This document shows positions 36,346 through 48,714 of a stretch of DNA of 64,000 nucleotides, one piece after another. The DNA is from Lates calcarifer (Eukaryota > Chordata > Actinopteri > Centropomidae). Where the stretch lies: contig NC_066838.1 of the NCBI RefSeq assembly GCF_001640805.2, forward strand, positions 4,799,101 through 4,863,100, given 5' to 3'. The notes under the pieces are model-generated. The model saw only the letters and a program-made list of their open reading frames with translations, did not search any database and had not been told where the DNA came from. Both the position numbers and the translations under genes were made by a program. How positions within the stretch are numbered: position 1 is the first letter of the stretch; each line of letters starts with the position of its first letter.

Positions 36346-36550
36346 GGGAACTAATTGCACAGGGGGACTAATTGCAAATAAAACACAGGTGAAACAGAAA
36401 ACAGGCACAAAAAGAACAGACAGGAAATAAAAGCACAAAAGACACACAAGGAAGGTGACTACAAAATAAAACAGGAAGTAACAAAAACTACAAGAGATGC
36501 AAGGAAGATGAAAACAGGAAACTAAAGTCACTGAGGGGACAGGTCACGAC
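36346..36550 (+). repeat. A-rich repetitive segment joined to the LINE
   Basis: The sequence changes abruptly to 'ctaattgcacagggggactaattgcaaat' and then purine-rich 'aaacaggaagtaac' and 'gaaaacaggcacaaaaag' boxes, ending 'acaggtcacgac'. It is not part of the LINE reading frame. It looks like another interspersed repeat inserted into or replacing the LINE 3' end; class unknown. Confidence 0.4.
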
Positions 36551-38175
36551 AAGTTTCATGTACAAACTAATATATGGATACAATACTGCTTTGCTTTTTT
36601 CTTTAGCCTTTCTTATCCTTGGCTGACAGAAGCAAGTTGAGTTAGTGGACTAAGATGTTTATACTGTCAACAGTGTAAGCTAGTAGGAGTGCGCATTTTG
36701 AGTTATAAGTGATCTTGGTACCCCGTGTGTCTGCTAGCAATCCACAATAGTAATGCTGCTGTTTGAAAACAGCATTTGAATTTAAATATTATTATGATGA
36801 ATGGAGGCTGTACAAATCCTGTTGAAGCCTTCCTGTGGCATTATGACATACTGAGACTCCTTTGCCACTTTTATAATGAGAATCCACAAATAACAAATCT
36901 AAATCTAATTTTATTTTTTACTGAGCAAATATAATAATATTTAAAATATATATAGGGCACATATAAGCTTTACTGTAGTAACCATGGAGAGACAATAGCG
37001 CAACAGCCAATCCACATAGAACCGATTTTAGATATGAACAAAATGCCATATTGAAAATAGAGATTTCAATTAACAGCTGCATTTGTGCACCTCTGATGTT
37101 GTCATCATGATCATTGTATAGAGCTTTTTTGCTGTATAGTATTTTTCATAAGTTGAGAATTTTGACCTCCTAAGTTTAGGGGCTGGGTTGGGATATTCAT
37201 TTGGTGTGGTAAGCTCTGCTATCTGATGCTTGGAAGCTAACAGGAAAACAGCATTGCATATACACACAAAACCAAAAGGCACTCTATAGTAGATAATGTA
37301 ATTCTTTCCTGACACAAAACTTTTATCTCATTTGTCTCTTTTCCTCTCTCTTCTTCTCTTTACAGATGAACACATAGATATAAAAAACCCTTTTGTTGCT
37401 TGATCATGTCTCAGTTCAAACAATGGTATCAAAGATAGGCCTACATCTGAAATACAATAGCACCCGAGAGAGCTCCTTGTGGTGGGTGAAGAAGAAATCA
37501 CTTTTAAAATGGGATACATCTACGGTCAGCTTGTCAACATCTTTTCTACTCTTTGATGTAGTTTGTGTTTTTTGTCATTCTTACAAAAGATTGGCCCAAG
37601 TGAGACCCCTGAAGGCCAATGATTGAATGAGCATTTCCAATGGAGCTAAACCCTTTCAGTGCTTGGAGACTGAGCACTGAACATAAGGAGATGAAATACT
37701 TGGTACTTGCTCAAGCAGGGTACCCAGTGCAGCCAGTGGCACAGCCTCTCCCTCGTGCCTCATACACTCAGTGTGTGATTGCACGTTCCACTGGCCCACT
37801 CGGGCCAGTTAAAATACTGACATAAAAACAAACCACAACTAAATTTCACATTATTTTCCAGTTATATTGTTTTGCCAGTGATTTCTGTGCAACTATCTCC
37901 GACATTTACCATTGTATCCTCTACATTTCATAAGCACCTGCACGAGTATTATACTTTAAAAACAGCCACAGCCTGTCACAAAACTAACTTAACTCTCATG
38001 TGCCATCAGATTCTATCGATTCTACCAAATTTCTTCATTAAGAGTGTACATTTCTTATTGTTATTTGCTGAATTAAAAATAATGTTCCCTTGGCCAGTGG
38101 TTACAGTGGTGTGGCCAGTGATCTTGAAAAGCTGATACAACTTTAGGTTATCCCCTGGAGTGTATGCCAATACAG
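36551..38175. other. Unassigned DNA
   Basis: No gene can be supported. The right part (37860-38175) may belong with the broken gene-like segment that follows, but I see no clear homology. Confidence 0.35.
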
Positions 38176-38476
38176 ATGCAGGGTGCAGAGGTCGGATATG
38201 ACCCAAAGGACATCAGATTCCTGATTGAAGGTGTGGAGGTCATCAGTGGTTTGGGAAGCACTGCAGTTGCCGGTGCTCTGTTACTTGGACTTTTGGAACC
38301 TAAACTACACACAAGTGCTCAAATGCACTTTTGAAGTCCTGCAGGAAATTCTAAATCTGGATGGGCAGAGGTTTTCATCAAAGGCACAATTCCTAAATAA
38401 CAAGGTTGAGGTAAAGACTGATTTACCTCCAAAGACTGAATTTCCACGTGATTACATGGCTTTCTTTGAGCATTAA
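38176..38476 (+). pseudogene. C-terminal fragment resembling multicopy fish SAMD3-like proteins
   Basis: Two overlapping frames read as one protein end with a frameshift near 38295-38305. The first frame (38176-38334) gives DIRFLIEGVEVISGLGSTAV and then AGALLLGLL. The second frame continues LNYTQVLKCTFEVLQEILNL followed by DGQRFSSKAQFLNNKV, to a stop at 38474. The pattern (IEGVEV, small hydrophobic helix, NYPxxLKYTFEVxQK, LD, SxKVxxLKNK) is one I recall from the C-termini of numerous fish predicted proteins annotated as sterile alpha motif domain-containing protein 3-like. No SAM domain is visible upstream. Whether it is a decayed multicopy gene or part of a mobile element is unclear. A retroposon tail begins immediately after the stop. 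Confidence 0.5.
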
Positions 38477-38525
38477 GATAAGATAATCCTTTATTAGTCC
38501 CACAATGGGGAAAATGACCAGTTCT
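38477..38525 (-). mobile_element. Retroposon 3' tail, minus strand
   Basis: Read on the minus strand it is 'ccccattgtgggactaataa' followed by AGGATTATCTTATCTT, the same end as 30190-30236 and 38840-38885. Only the tail is recognisable. It touches the stop codon of the SAMD3-like fragment. Confidence 0.6.
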
Positions 38526-38839
38526 GTTGGGCCAACTTAATTTACTTGGGTTAGATCAACCTCATTTACTAGTGTAATTTTACTGTTGATTCTATGATTC
38601 ATCTAAGTTCATTCACAGAGTTATTTTTTATGGGGTTTTTTGTGTATGTTTTGAATGTATCAATGTAATTGTGTGTGTACTAAACAATTAATTTGAGTAG
38701 ACTAACTAAGGATAAATGTTTTAATCCAATAAAAGGCAAATAAATTCAATTGAGATATTAACATGACATTTGATCCAGGAATTTATGTGCTGTTCAAGTA
38801 ACACAGTCAAGATACACTGGGTGTACTTGATTTGTTTAA
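38526..38839. other. AT-rich repeat-like DNA
   Basis: Contains 'gttgggccaactta' and 'ttgggttagatcaacct' inverted motifs of the kind seen in small fish DNA elements. The boundaries are not clear. Confidence 0.3.
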
Positions 38840-38885
38840 GATAAGATAATCCTTTATTAGTCCCACAATGGGGGAATTTACAAGA
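38840..38885 (-). mobile_element. Retroposon 3' tail, minus strand, second copy
   Basis: Almost the same sequence as 38477-38525, in the same orientation 360 bp away. The close spacing of two tails suggests either two insertions or duplication of this segment. Confidence 0.6.
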
Positions 38886-39198
38886 TGAGATATAGATGGC
38901 ATAATAAAATTACGTTCATCCAATTACTTATTTTTTTGGAGTGTTGGTTTAATGTAATGTTGGTTAAATAATGATGCAGCAATGGTTAGAGATGCGACTG
39001 AATTGAGGCTCATCAGTCTTTGCAGCCCACCATTTTTATGCAGACTGACCAAAAACAATAACGTCTACTTCAAGGCTCCAACATGTAATAAGAAAAGGTA
39101 AGACAGTAAAGATGAACTTGAAAGTGATGACAGCTACCTGCATCAACTGGAATAAAATAAATACTTTTAACAAAAGCAATACTGATAACCAAGAATTT

Positions 39199-39316
39199 GG
39201 GTTGTATTTTTCAACCCACTCTTTGCAAGCTTTAACATAATAACATAGTCATGTCATATTTCTACTCATTTGACCCATCACTGAGTTACCAAAATAAATT
39301 GGGTTAATTTTAACCC
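39199..39316. repeat. Pair of GGGTT/AACCC hairpins
   Basis: GGGTTGTATTTTTCAACCC (39199-39217) and GGGTTAATTTTAACCC (39301-39316) lie about 85 bp apart, each a small inverted repeat. GGGTTxxxxAACCC arms are a recurring feature of short fish DNA transposons, and these may be its two ends. Confidence 0.45.
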
Positions 39317-40586
39317 AGCAGTTTTTAAAGTTCATGAGTACATATGTGTGTATGGCAAGTACACCTGCACGTGTGAATGTGCTGGCAACAATGGGGGAGA
39401 CTGGAGAGGCTGAAAGGCGATGAGAGGACCACCGCTGGGGAGTGTCTGACTTAACAGAGATAAGAGGTAGGGTCAGCCAGAACACCCATGCTCTCGTAGG
39501 GAGGGGAAATGGCTGCTTGGCAGTCCCTGACCCTGGATCAGAGTCGGGGAGCTGGGAAGAAATGAGGCGTGACTAATGGAGACACCACAGACTGACCCCT
39601 GATCAGTCAAGAGCAGGGAGAGAAGAGGGGGCAGGAAGGACAGAGGAGGAGGAGGAAAGAACGTGAGCTGAATGAGGTGAAGCAGATTGAGGTTTAAGTG
39701 ATGTGAAAGGTGTGTGTATGTGTTTGTGTACATATGTGTGGTAGATGTTAAATGGGACTATTGAGATGCCTTCTGAGATAAAGCAGGAGTTGAGCCAATG
39801 TTTGGAAGTGTGTTCTAGGTAAGTGGAGAGCAGGGTTCCTAGTTGTGTCAGAGCCCCTGCAGTGACAAATATAGTTTATATTCACTGACACAGAAGGAAA
39901 GACAACACAGACAGACAGAGTCACTTACGGTACAGAGCAAAGCAGGTGTAAGTGGGAGTAACACGCCAACAATGCACAGACTTGTAGTTTTAAATAGCCA
40001 CACGATGAATCCCACTTCAGTCACTGGGGCATGGAAAGTTCCATGGTAAAAAATCAATCACTTTGAATGTGACTGGATCAGCATTTAATGAGTTGGATCT
40101 GAAAACCCCACTTTGATTTTCTAAATAAACTTGTAAACTCCACCATTCTGTTTGCTGATTGGTCTGGCCTCCAGCTTGTAGGTTCAGTTGATATGTGGTT
40201 TTTAACACTAAAATCTGAAAGTGAAAATGGAGCACACAGGACAACAGATAATACAGTGGACTCAGTTCTGGATTGCTATTATATTTTAAAGGAACCAGTA
40301 TCAGCAAATATAAGGCCAATTAAAATCTGATCCTTTCTTTACTGAGCTCTGCCGCATCTTGTCCACCTCACCCTGTTAGTGTTGCAATACTTCATGACAT
40401 CCTAAGCATTTCACTGATATGCAAGCAGAGTTTACCTTAGCTGGTATATGCCAGCTTTTGTTTTTGCTGTTGTTATCATGCATTTTTGTCCAGTAGATGA
40501 AAACATCACTAACATCAATAGTCTGTTGTGTGGCAAATAAAATTTGATCACAACTGAAATAACTCTGATAACTCTGGTATTTTAAA
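39317..40586. other. Unassigned DNA
   Basis: Positions 39590-39670 are purine-rich. No gene recognised. Confidence 0.35.
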
Positions 40587-40642
40587 ACCTGGACCTCATT
40601 TTCCCATATAAATGATTGACAGGAACAAAAATCTTTGGAATC
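40587..40642 (+). repeat. Short dispersed repeat, copy A
   Basis: Contains 'cctcattttcccatataa', 'atgattgacaggaac' and 'aatctttggaatc', matching 51333-51398 in order. This is a piece of a dispersed fish repeat; class unknown. Confidence 0.5.
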
Positions 40643-42149
40643 GGTAAGTAGCTACTTATTGATCATGAACAATGTACCTGGCAATCACTACCAGACTGCA
40701 CCGTTATGCTCGACTCGCATATCAACATTTAGCACGACTTACATGTCTATGCAGACATCCCTCAGGGAGTTCAGTCGTGTTCGGTACTTTCAATAAATAC
40801 TATTTGTTAATTCATAACAGCTGTGCATTACTGTTATTTACATGTAGGCTATTATGTGGCTATTTAAAACATATGTCCGGTAGTTGTTCTATATGGCCGT
40901 AATTCTTGAAAATTAACGGACAAATTGGCTGTCAAAAAAAAAGTGCAGCGTACACTCTGTATGCAAGTGAAAATTAGAATGTGAATGTGAAAACTAATTT
41001 TGAAGCACTCTGGATTCTGATGTTCTGGTTTGCAAAGATCTAACTCTATATCTTTTTCATTGACAAAGAGAAGCAGACCTTCAGGCAGCCGCTTTTCTTT
41101 TTCAGACACCACTGACTGTCACTTTCACTATAAATGATGATCAGCAGTGGCAGGTCATATGAGCTGTCACTAATAAATATTTATTTCATAACAACATACT
41201 GTGTATATATTTTCTGAAAAAAGAATGACTCAGCAGTACTTGCCTGCTTGTCATATAGAGAAGAATGAATAATAATGCAGACAGAAGCTGAGATTAAAGG
41301 TTCTAAATAATGAGATTCAGTTTAGATCTGTGATCATCTGTTGTTGGGCTAGAGATCAGAAAAAAAATAGTTTTTAGTGGTAACTACCAAATTAATCAAC
41401 ATTAATACTAATTAAGATAATTAAGCCTAATTAATTTTCACAACTTGTAGCTCCAAGCTGAAAATGAGCTGCACAGCGGATGATATGAAATGCTGACAGC
41501 TGATTGATATTGATTTAATGTTCCAACTGTTAATTCAGTGTGTCAGAACAAACTTCTGACTTTTTGTAAACTACTTAATCCAAATAGTGGAGGTCCTGGT
41601 CCACAACTATGAGGTTAATGAGTTCAAAGTTCCAATTTTTACCTGGGACTTTTCTGTGTTTAACATGCCACAATTAGCTAAATCACAATTCACAGAGTGA
41701 TGTTACGCAGTGATGTGTATTTTCAACCACAATATTTGCAGAGTAAATAGGAGCACATTAACCAACAGGCAAAAGTTTCAGTGAAGCTGTTTAGCTGTTA
41801 CAGAATTATTATTAATTATCTAAAGCTGATATAATCTACTGGAGGTGACGTCAGTCATTTTATCAGTGAAAACAGTTGCTAGTGCAGACTATAAATGAGA
41901 AGTTTCTCATGTTACCTAATAAAAATAAGGGAGAGATTATAGAATTGTTGGTAACAGAGCATCTGGGTATTTTGTGACTAAGAACCAGCAGATCAAGTTT
42001 TTGGGGTTTTTTTTCTTATTAGCTTATGTGCATGTAGCTACTTCTTTTCTCAGTCTGACAAATATTCATTTCCTTTTTTGTCTCTTTAAATACTCAAAAT
42101 TCTAAGTTGAATTGTTTTTATTAATACACCTTACATTGTTTTGCTGCAG
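40643..42149. other. Unassigned AT-rich DNA
   Basis: No supported gene or element. Confidence 0.4.
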
Positions 42150-42201
42150 TGGTGGTCACACAGGACATCAGAAGAGGAAGCAGTGCAGCCGACTTTGCTG
42201 G
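42150..42201 (+). other. Candidate exon, 52 nt (weak)
   Basis: A strong acceptor (TTGTTTTGCTGCAG) and an acceptable donor (CTGG|GTGGGT) enclose 52 nt, less AT-rich than its surroundings. All three frames are open; one reads VVTQDIRRGSSAADFAG. No protein is recognised. It may be a decoy. Confidence 0.15.
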
Positions 42202-43131
42202 GTGGGTAGATATGCACTGCACTGTAATCTCAATTAGTTCTGCAGGTTTGTAAAAGTTAACAGGCTACAATGCTTCCTGTGTTGCTCTGTGTACAATAAG
42301 GCAGCCAAAAATAAAAGCCCAATAATTAGACTGACAAAATTAGATTCAACTTCATTAGCTTTCATTTCTTGCCAGATCATCTTGTTGCTTGGTTGTTTGA
42401 GCATTCCAGCCGTAGCTCTGTTCTGCCTGCCTTTGTTCTCATGACCTACTGCCCACTATTTGATGCATGTTTACCTGCCTTTGCACACTGAATTTGTTCA
42501 CTGAACCAGGCTGCCTTCATAATGCCTAATGTAAACCTGCCTTCAACTACATAAAGACTGTTCTATTCTTAGTTTTCTGTCTGCTCAGTCTGCTGTGTTA
42601 AATTGTTACAGAGAGGCCCAGAGATGTTGGAAATCAGGGCAATAGCTGCAACTGTATTCACTCGTGTAGCACAACATAATGCAGCATATTGTGTTTTACA
42701 GTGCGTATTCAAGAAATGTTAAAGTAACATTTAGTAAAAATTGTAACACCATCCAGAAAGGATAGATTAAATCAGAACCAGCTGCAAGATACATTAAAAA
42801 TATGATTTAAATGAATTCATTTACATACATTTTTGGATAAAAGAGTTTTCAATTCAGTAACAGAAGTAATAATTCACAAGGGATCAAGGGATTAAGTATA
42901 ATCAGTCTGACACCTTCGACAGTGACCACTGAAGAGTCTCTCCCCCTGAAGTTTGAGCTGACAGCTACAGACATGGAATGTACTGGTTACATACAGCATT
43001 ACTGAAGCTCTTTTTTTCTTTTCCACCCGACCCCTGTCTGTATCTACTTTCCCCACATTCAACTCAGCTGCAAATTTGACCTTACCTGCCAAAGCCTGGT
43101 TGTTCTCTCTGACCCTGTTCTCACTGTTCTC
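42202..43131. other. Unassigned DNA
   Basis: Nothing recognised. Confidence 0.4.
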
Positions 43132-43163
43132 TTACCATGTAAATTTTTCTAATTACATGGTAA
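43132..43163. repeat. Perfect 11-bp stem hairpin
   Basis: TTACCATGTAA and TTACATGGTAA flank a 10-base loop. No known RNA or element matches. Confidence 0.85.
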
Positions 43164-44089
43164 AGTACTTTCAGAGAATACACCTGTATTTTAAGTTGCA
43201 TCTCACACAATTATGTGATGAATAGTCTGTTTCATATAATTCTGTATTTCTGTACAATTTGGTACAGTACATTAGTGCAGGAAAGGTACAAATATAGAAA
43301 CACAATGCAAACAAGGCAGCAGTCTCTCAGAGCAAATTTAAATGATTCTTTTTTATATTGCGTCATTGGAGCACATGGCAAACCTCCAGGAGCACAGTAG
43401 GAGCTTCAAAGTTTGCCAAGCATCAGTGTGTTTCAGACTTTTTATTGGCAATAATAAAAAGCTGTAGTAACACCAGAAACATTAACCTTGATATCCCCAT
43501 AGACTCTTGGAGCCATGTTACAATTTGAGTGGAGCTGGTGTTCATTTTGCAGCAGATCTTCAGTTCAGCTTGATGGTGTGTGGGACACATTTTGCTTCCA
43601 GGCATTTTATCTTGTTATGTGGTTTGTAAGCACTTTTGTCTTTCATACTGCCAATTTCCCCAATGTGGTAGCACTGCAATACTTTTTGTAAGATGCTGAG
43701 AACCTTTGTCTTCATCGGTGACTAGAATCACATAATTTAGCACATAATAGAAACAATCAGACAAATAAATAAAATAAATCTATATATATATTCCTTCTGT
43801 GTTTTAATATACGTATAATTATTTGGTCAAACTTGCAATTACAAAAAACAAAAAATGAAGAATGGAAAAATAAGCACATAAGCTGTCTCTGATGTTCCAA
43901 ATTAAGGTTCTGATCTTGCAGAAACTAAAGCCATAATGCCATGGCTTTGATGCACTAAAGGACTGTCTTAGTCAATTACAGGTCAGTAAAAACATCTTAG
44001 AAGTAGTCTGTATCCCATTTGAAATCACTCCCTTGGAGGGTGTGCTTATGTCTTCACAGGAGTTATTGTTTTAGTAGTTCACGTTCAAA
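43164..44089. other. Unassigned AT-rich DNA
   Basis: No supported content. Confidence 0.35.
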
Positions 44090-44681
44090 ATTCAAAATCT
44101 CTTTAATAAGGGCCAGTGGGCTGTTGACCGAGCTGCTGCTAACATTAATTCACGTTGTTTCTAGATGCTCTAGGTTAGGATTCTTTCAGTGTTCATCGTT
44201 CAGGTTTTTACTGGGAGCTGAATTATCCACTGAGGCCTCACTGAATAAAGCAGTTTCATATTTAAAGAGATTCAGTGTATCTCCATGACGTGGACAAGGG
44301 ACAGCTGTTAGCTCAGCTTGTTTCTCTGAGTACTGGAGATCCAGACGTCTGATGACAAAAATCCTTCATCTGGTTTAACATTATATAAAATGACAGTGAC
44401 GTAACTTGAAACATTCAGAAAGTAGTTGGCTGAAAATGTTTTAATGTCCGGCCATCCAACTGACAGCCAGCGCTTACGGAAAACACTGGATTTATAGTGC
44501 CATGTGATTCACTCATGTGTCATGTGTCACTCATGTGACAGCAAATGACAGGAACAAATAACAAATAGCTTTGGTGACATAAAAGATTTCAGACGATATG
44601 CAGCTACAACTCTGAAAAAGAATCTGATGGAGGCCAAGAGAGTAGCAATAACAACTGATGCATGGACAGCTCTCACATTGT

Positions 44682-44713
<32 letters not shown>

Positions 44714-45017
44714 CACTGTCACCTGCTGTTACATGGATGGTGACTGGAACATTTCGAGTTCTGTGTTTTAGACTCTCAGCACAGATGAGACACACTGCTG
44801 AGAACTAGTCTTGATGAGTGGAGCTTGGGCGGTAAAGTGAAAGCATCTGTACACCACAGCGCAAAAAACATGCAAACATGACTTGACATGACAACGTATT
44901 ATTATTTTGGTTTGAGTGGTGGGCACATGTTAATTATGACGTCACAACTAATCGACTAACTGACTCAGATTGGTTTGATTAATTGACTTCAAAAAGTAAT
45001 TAACATGCCCATGCCCT
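44090..45017 (+). mobile_element. hAT transposon remnant, copy 1
   Basis: The core (44553-45017) is homologous to 56472-56901. In frame from 44597 it encodes YAATTLKKNLMEAKRVAI followed by TTDAWTALT. The VAxTTDxWT motif is characteristic of ZBED-type hAT transposases near the catalytic core. Coding breaks at a TG microsatellite (44687-44713) that replaces a short piece present in the other copy. The right end 'aaaaagtaat-aa-atgccca' resembles hAT termini. The part before 44553 ('ctgggagctgaattatccac', 'ctgaataaagcagtttcat') resembles a known fish repeat and may belong to the same element. The left limit is uncertain. Confidence 0.65.
44687..44713 (+). repeat. (TG)13 microsatellite inside hAT remnant
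   Basis: A TG run located where the sister copy at 56472 reads TTTTTTGGTCACTGTCAC, so the repeat expanded after the copies separated. Confidence 0.85.
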
Positions 45018-45603
45018 ACTCCTGTGTTATTACTTAGAACCTTGACATGACTTTTCTTAGACATAGTCCCTAGTGGCACTTGTATACTTGTATGAAAGCA
45101 ACAACTAATAAAGGTAGTGCAGGAAGGAGAAGTAGACTTCAACACAGTAACATTTTTAGAAAGACTTGACAGTTAAATGCAGCCACTGCCAGAAGAACAG
45201 GAACAAGCCAGGAGGGACAAACTTAAACCTGCAATAATACTTCAGTGTCGGTGAAGCTCTGCAGGTCATCTGTATGCCGTACACTTCATTAACGGCAACC
45301 AATATAAATATCTGAAAAACCTACACACCAACGTTGCTTCTTCTTTTTCGGTACTTTAATATACTTTAGCTGTTCTTTCAAAGTCACTCATTCAGGATTT
45401 CAAGGTCTCTTATTGACTTTAGCTGTAACATGTTCCATACAGCTGTTACCTTGATACACCAGGGGGAAGTTGTATAGGGGCTGTGTGTGGTCAAGGCTGA
45501 ATATGCTTGTTATGTGTGGTACCGCAGTGCTAGGAAAGAATGGAGAATATTGTTAAGTAGACAATGAGTCAACCTAGATTTTCCAAGAACAATTAAATAT
45601 AAA
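45018..45603. other. Unassigned DNA
   Basis: No recognised content. Confidence 0.35.
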
Positions 45604-45925
45604 GATGGTAAATGGACTGCACATATATAGTGTTTTTCTAGTCGTATCAATCACTCAAAGGGCTTCACACTACAGGTCATTCACACACACACTGATACAG
45701 CACTTGTTCTATACATACAAAGTGCCCTCTAACACATACACACACATTCACACAAACCAATGCTACATCGGGGGCAACCTGGGGTTCAGTATCATGCCCA
45801 CAGATGCTTCAGCACACAGACCAAAGGAGCTGGTGATCAAACCACCGACCTCCACTCTACCTCCTGAGCACCCCCTGAGCCAAAGCTGCCCCAAGATGCT
45901 CCACGCAGCACTTGGTTGGGAAAAA
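45604..45925 (+). repeat. Teleost dispersed repeat ('taaatggactgca' type)
   Basis: Starts 'taaatggactgcacatatat', then 'agtgtttttctagtcgtatc', 'cactcaaagggcttcacac', a CA-rich part, 'acatcgggggcaacctgggg', 'atcaaaccaccgacctcc' and 'ctctacctcctgagc'. This order of blocks is a repeat I recall from very many fish genomes and cDNA untranslated regions. The 114-codon open frame over it is a by-product. Confidence 0.7.
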
Positions 45926-47123
45926 GTTGTGATCAGCAATTTGCTCTGAATTCCCAGTAATGTTTAGTACAATAAAAAACTTAAGACACTTTAGTTGTTT
46001 CAATTCTTATCCACATAATCAAGGTAGAATTCGATCTGTCCCATATTCATTCTGCAGCATGACAAGACTGATCTGATTACGTTTTTCCTGCTTACTGTAT
46101 TTTGTAAATAAAGAAATATTCAAAATGTCACAATTCTTGAAATCTACATTACAAATCCCTCTATGTTATTTTGTAAATTGTTGACCTGAAAGTTTTACCA
46201 CCTTCCAGCAAAGAAGCAATAAAATAGTACCACAATGCACATAAATCAAACCTAGCTCAACAGGCAACTGATCCTAAAAAGTAAACAGCAACGTCTGTGG
46301 TAATGTGGGTGCAGCCGTGCATTGAGAGGCAAACGGTAAACACTGTTGTCATAATAAACTAATTATTCTAGGACTGAATTAGACCTTCATATGCTGCTGG
46401 ACATTTGTTAACAGATTAATTGAACGGACTGAGTTTGGATGCTGTGGATGACAATAACAAGCCAGCATCAGGCTTTTGGGATCAGCTTTCAAATGCAGGC
46501 TAATCCATTTTATATGACTGATTACCTGCATGTAGCTACAATTAGTAATGCATTTTATCACTATTCAGTAATGAAGTCTGGTTACTTTTAGTTTTTTCCA
46601 CACTTAAATTGCTGCAGATATCTGTAGCGTGCAAAGTTAGAGAGATACTTTATTTCAATTTAAGGACTGTAATTTTAATAGTTCATCAGTAAACCATTAT
46701 GAACTCTTCCCACACCATGTTTAATTTAAGCCAATTCTCAATCACAAAGACATATCAGATTACAGATTCTTTTCAATAAAGTATTTAAAAGTATCTCCAA
46801 TCTGATTCTTTTCATTCAGACAAGCGTAATCCCATTACTTGTACAATGTTAACTCTCTTAGCCAAAATGGTAGCGTAGCAGCTATTATCGAAAGGCTAAA
46901 GGCAGAATGTCATGCTTTGAGGAGTTTCTTTTTAGATTCATTCACCCTCATTTTCTACTTTCTTTCATCCACTTCAGTGTCTTTCTCCCCTCGCTGTCTT
47001 CTCAGAATGAAATGCCATTCTGCATTAGGGAGTGAATTGGTGAGACTGATGGTTTTTGAGGGTTTCGGGAGATAGCTTAGTTGAGAGTGAAAGAATGTGT
47101 GACGGTGCGTGCGTGATTCTGTT
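45926..47123. other. Unassigned DNA
   Basis: No gene or element recognised. Confidence 0.4.
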
Positions 47124-47144
47124 TGTGTGTGTGTGTGTGTGTGT
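47124..47144 (+). repeat. (GT)10 microsatellite
   Basis: Perfect GT run. Confidence 0.85.
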
Positions 47145-48714
47145 TACTGCGAAGGTGAGAGGCAAAGAGGAGAGAAAGTGAGAGTGCCAGAGAGAGCTTG
47201 TCAGCCAACATGGGTCATGAAAAATGCATGGAGGTTGTGGTGTCAGTTTGCTGGAGCGAAAGCTGCAGAGAAAGAGCACAGACAGGGTTTTCTGAACTCT
47301 GCAACTAGCGCTGTCTGCACTCTCACTCACCCGGCCAGCCACTGCCTTTCATACGCTACAGCTCACTTCATTAGTCCTGCTTGCCTCACAGCCACCTGAA
47401 CTTTCCACATGCTTTATTTAGGTTCAACTGTGCTGCTGGCACTGATTGTAAATATACTTTTCTCTCCCACCATTAGATATTTATAGTGCGGTCTCCTTAC
47501 ATACTTACTCTGGGACACATAGTGATAAATCATAATTATTCAATCAGTGTGGTGATGCAACTGCTCAGTGTCTGTATTGGTATGCCCCCCAGACTGGAGG
47601 AGTACAGGACAATTATACAAATTAAACAATTAAAAAGAGAAAAATAAGCACAACTTTACCCAGTTACAAGAAATGATGTGTGATCTCTGTCACATTGATT
47701 TAAACATTAGATTTTTCTGCTCCTGTAATAATTAAACCAAAGCGAGTGTACCTAGAAGAAATACACAAGGAAAGGTTTTAACCTTGTGAACACAGTTAAC
47801 AGTGTTGTTTCTCCTAGGGCTACAGTTACTGTGCTCAGAAAATCAGTCTGGAAATGCCACACTCACTTAGTAATGATCATATTGACTTTGCATAACAGCA
47901 AACTTCTGATGATAATGATGTGTGCTTCAAAATATGTACATCTTAAGAGGTTTGAGTCACAGTTTTTGTCATACCCGAAAAATAATTGCATTTTTTTTTC
48001 CTTTTCAGTGACGAACAGTATGTCCACTGTTCAGTGCAGTTTTTTTTTCTACGGTTAGAGGGGTATCAATATGTGAGGCAAGACAGGGTAGGTCAAGTCT
48101 GTACTGTACTGCAATACAGCAGAACTGGAGCTGGTAGCACATCAGGCCCATATTCACATCAGTTTTCTCCTTCTAAGAGCAACAAACAACCAAATGATAA
48201 CCACATACCATCTATACACAATGATAGACAACTGATTAATTTAAAAAACAAAACAACAAAAAACTTATTTGCAAGTGAAGCTGTAATGACCCCTAGCTCA
48301 TGATGGGAAAAGGGAGGCAACATAAACCAAATGTTAGTGGTTAAAAGTAAGTTATTTATTAAAAGAGTTTAGAATTAATGAACACACAAGAAGATGAGGC
48401 AGAACTATAGAGGAAAAAGGCTGGTGGGTGCTGTCTAAGTCAAAGAAATGAATATAACCAGAAGGACTCTCAAAAGATAAAGCAAACACAAATATCTTGT
48501 TGAATAAAAGCAAAATTGGAAATAAAAACCTCACTACTTTGCTTCACTAAAAAAACAAAATACAATGGGGACATCACTCCTGCACCTAGTGTATCTCATA
48601 CAAACAAAACTCCTGTGTGAGCTTGTCAGATCTAGATCTGGATCTAATGCCTGGCCCAGTCCCCAGGTAGATTTACAAAGCTCTAAAACCTGAACAATCA
48701 CATAAGGTATATAC
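47145..48714. other. Unassigned DNA, perhaps with gypsy 3' sequence at right
   Basis: 47145-47400 is GC-richer than average with no recognised product. 48290-48714 may hold the downstream part of the minus-strand gypsy remnant: its complement has an AATAAA near 48355. No integrase or clear LTR is seen. Confidence 0.3.

Noticed and set aside
47109..47399. Open frame after a GT repeat with GC-richer sequence
   Set aside because: Begins inside a microsatellite and shows no family features.
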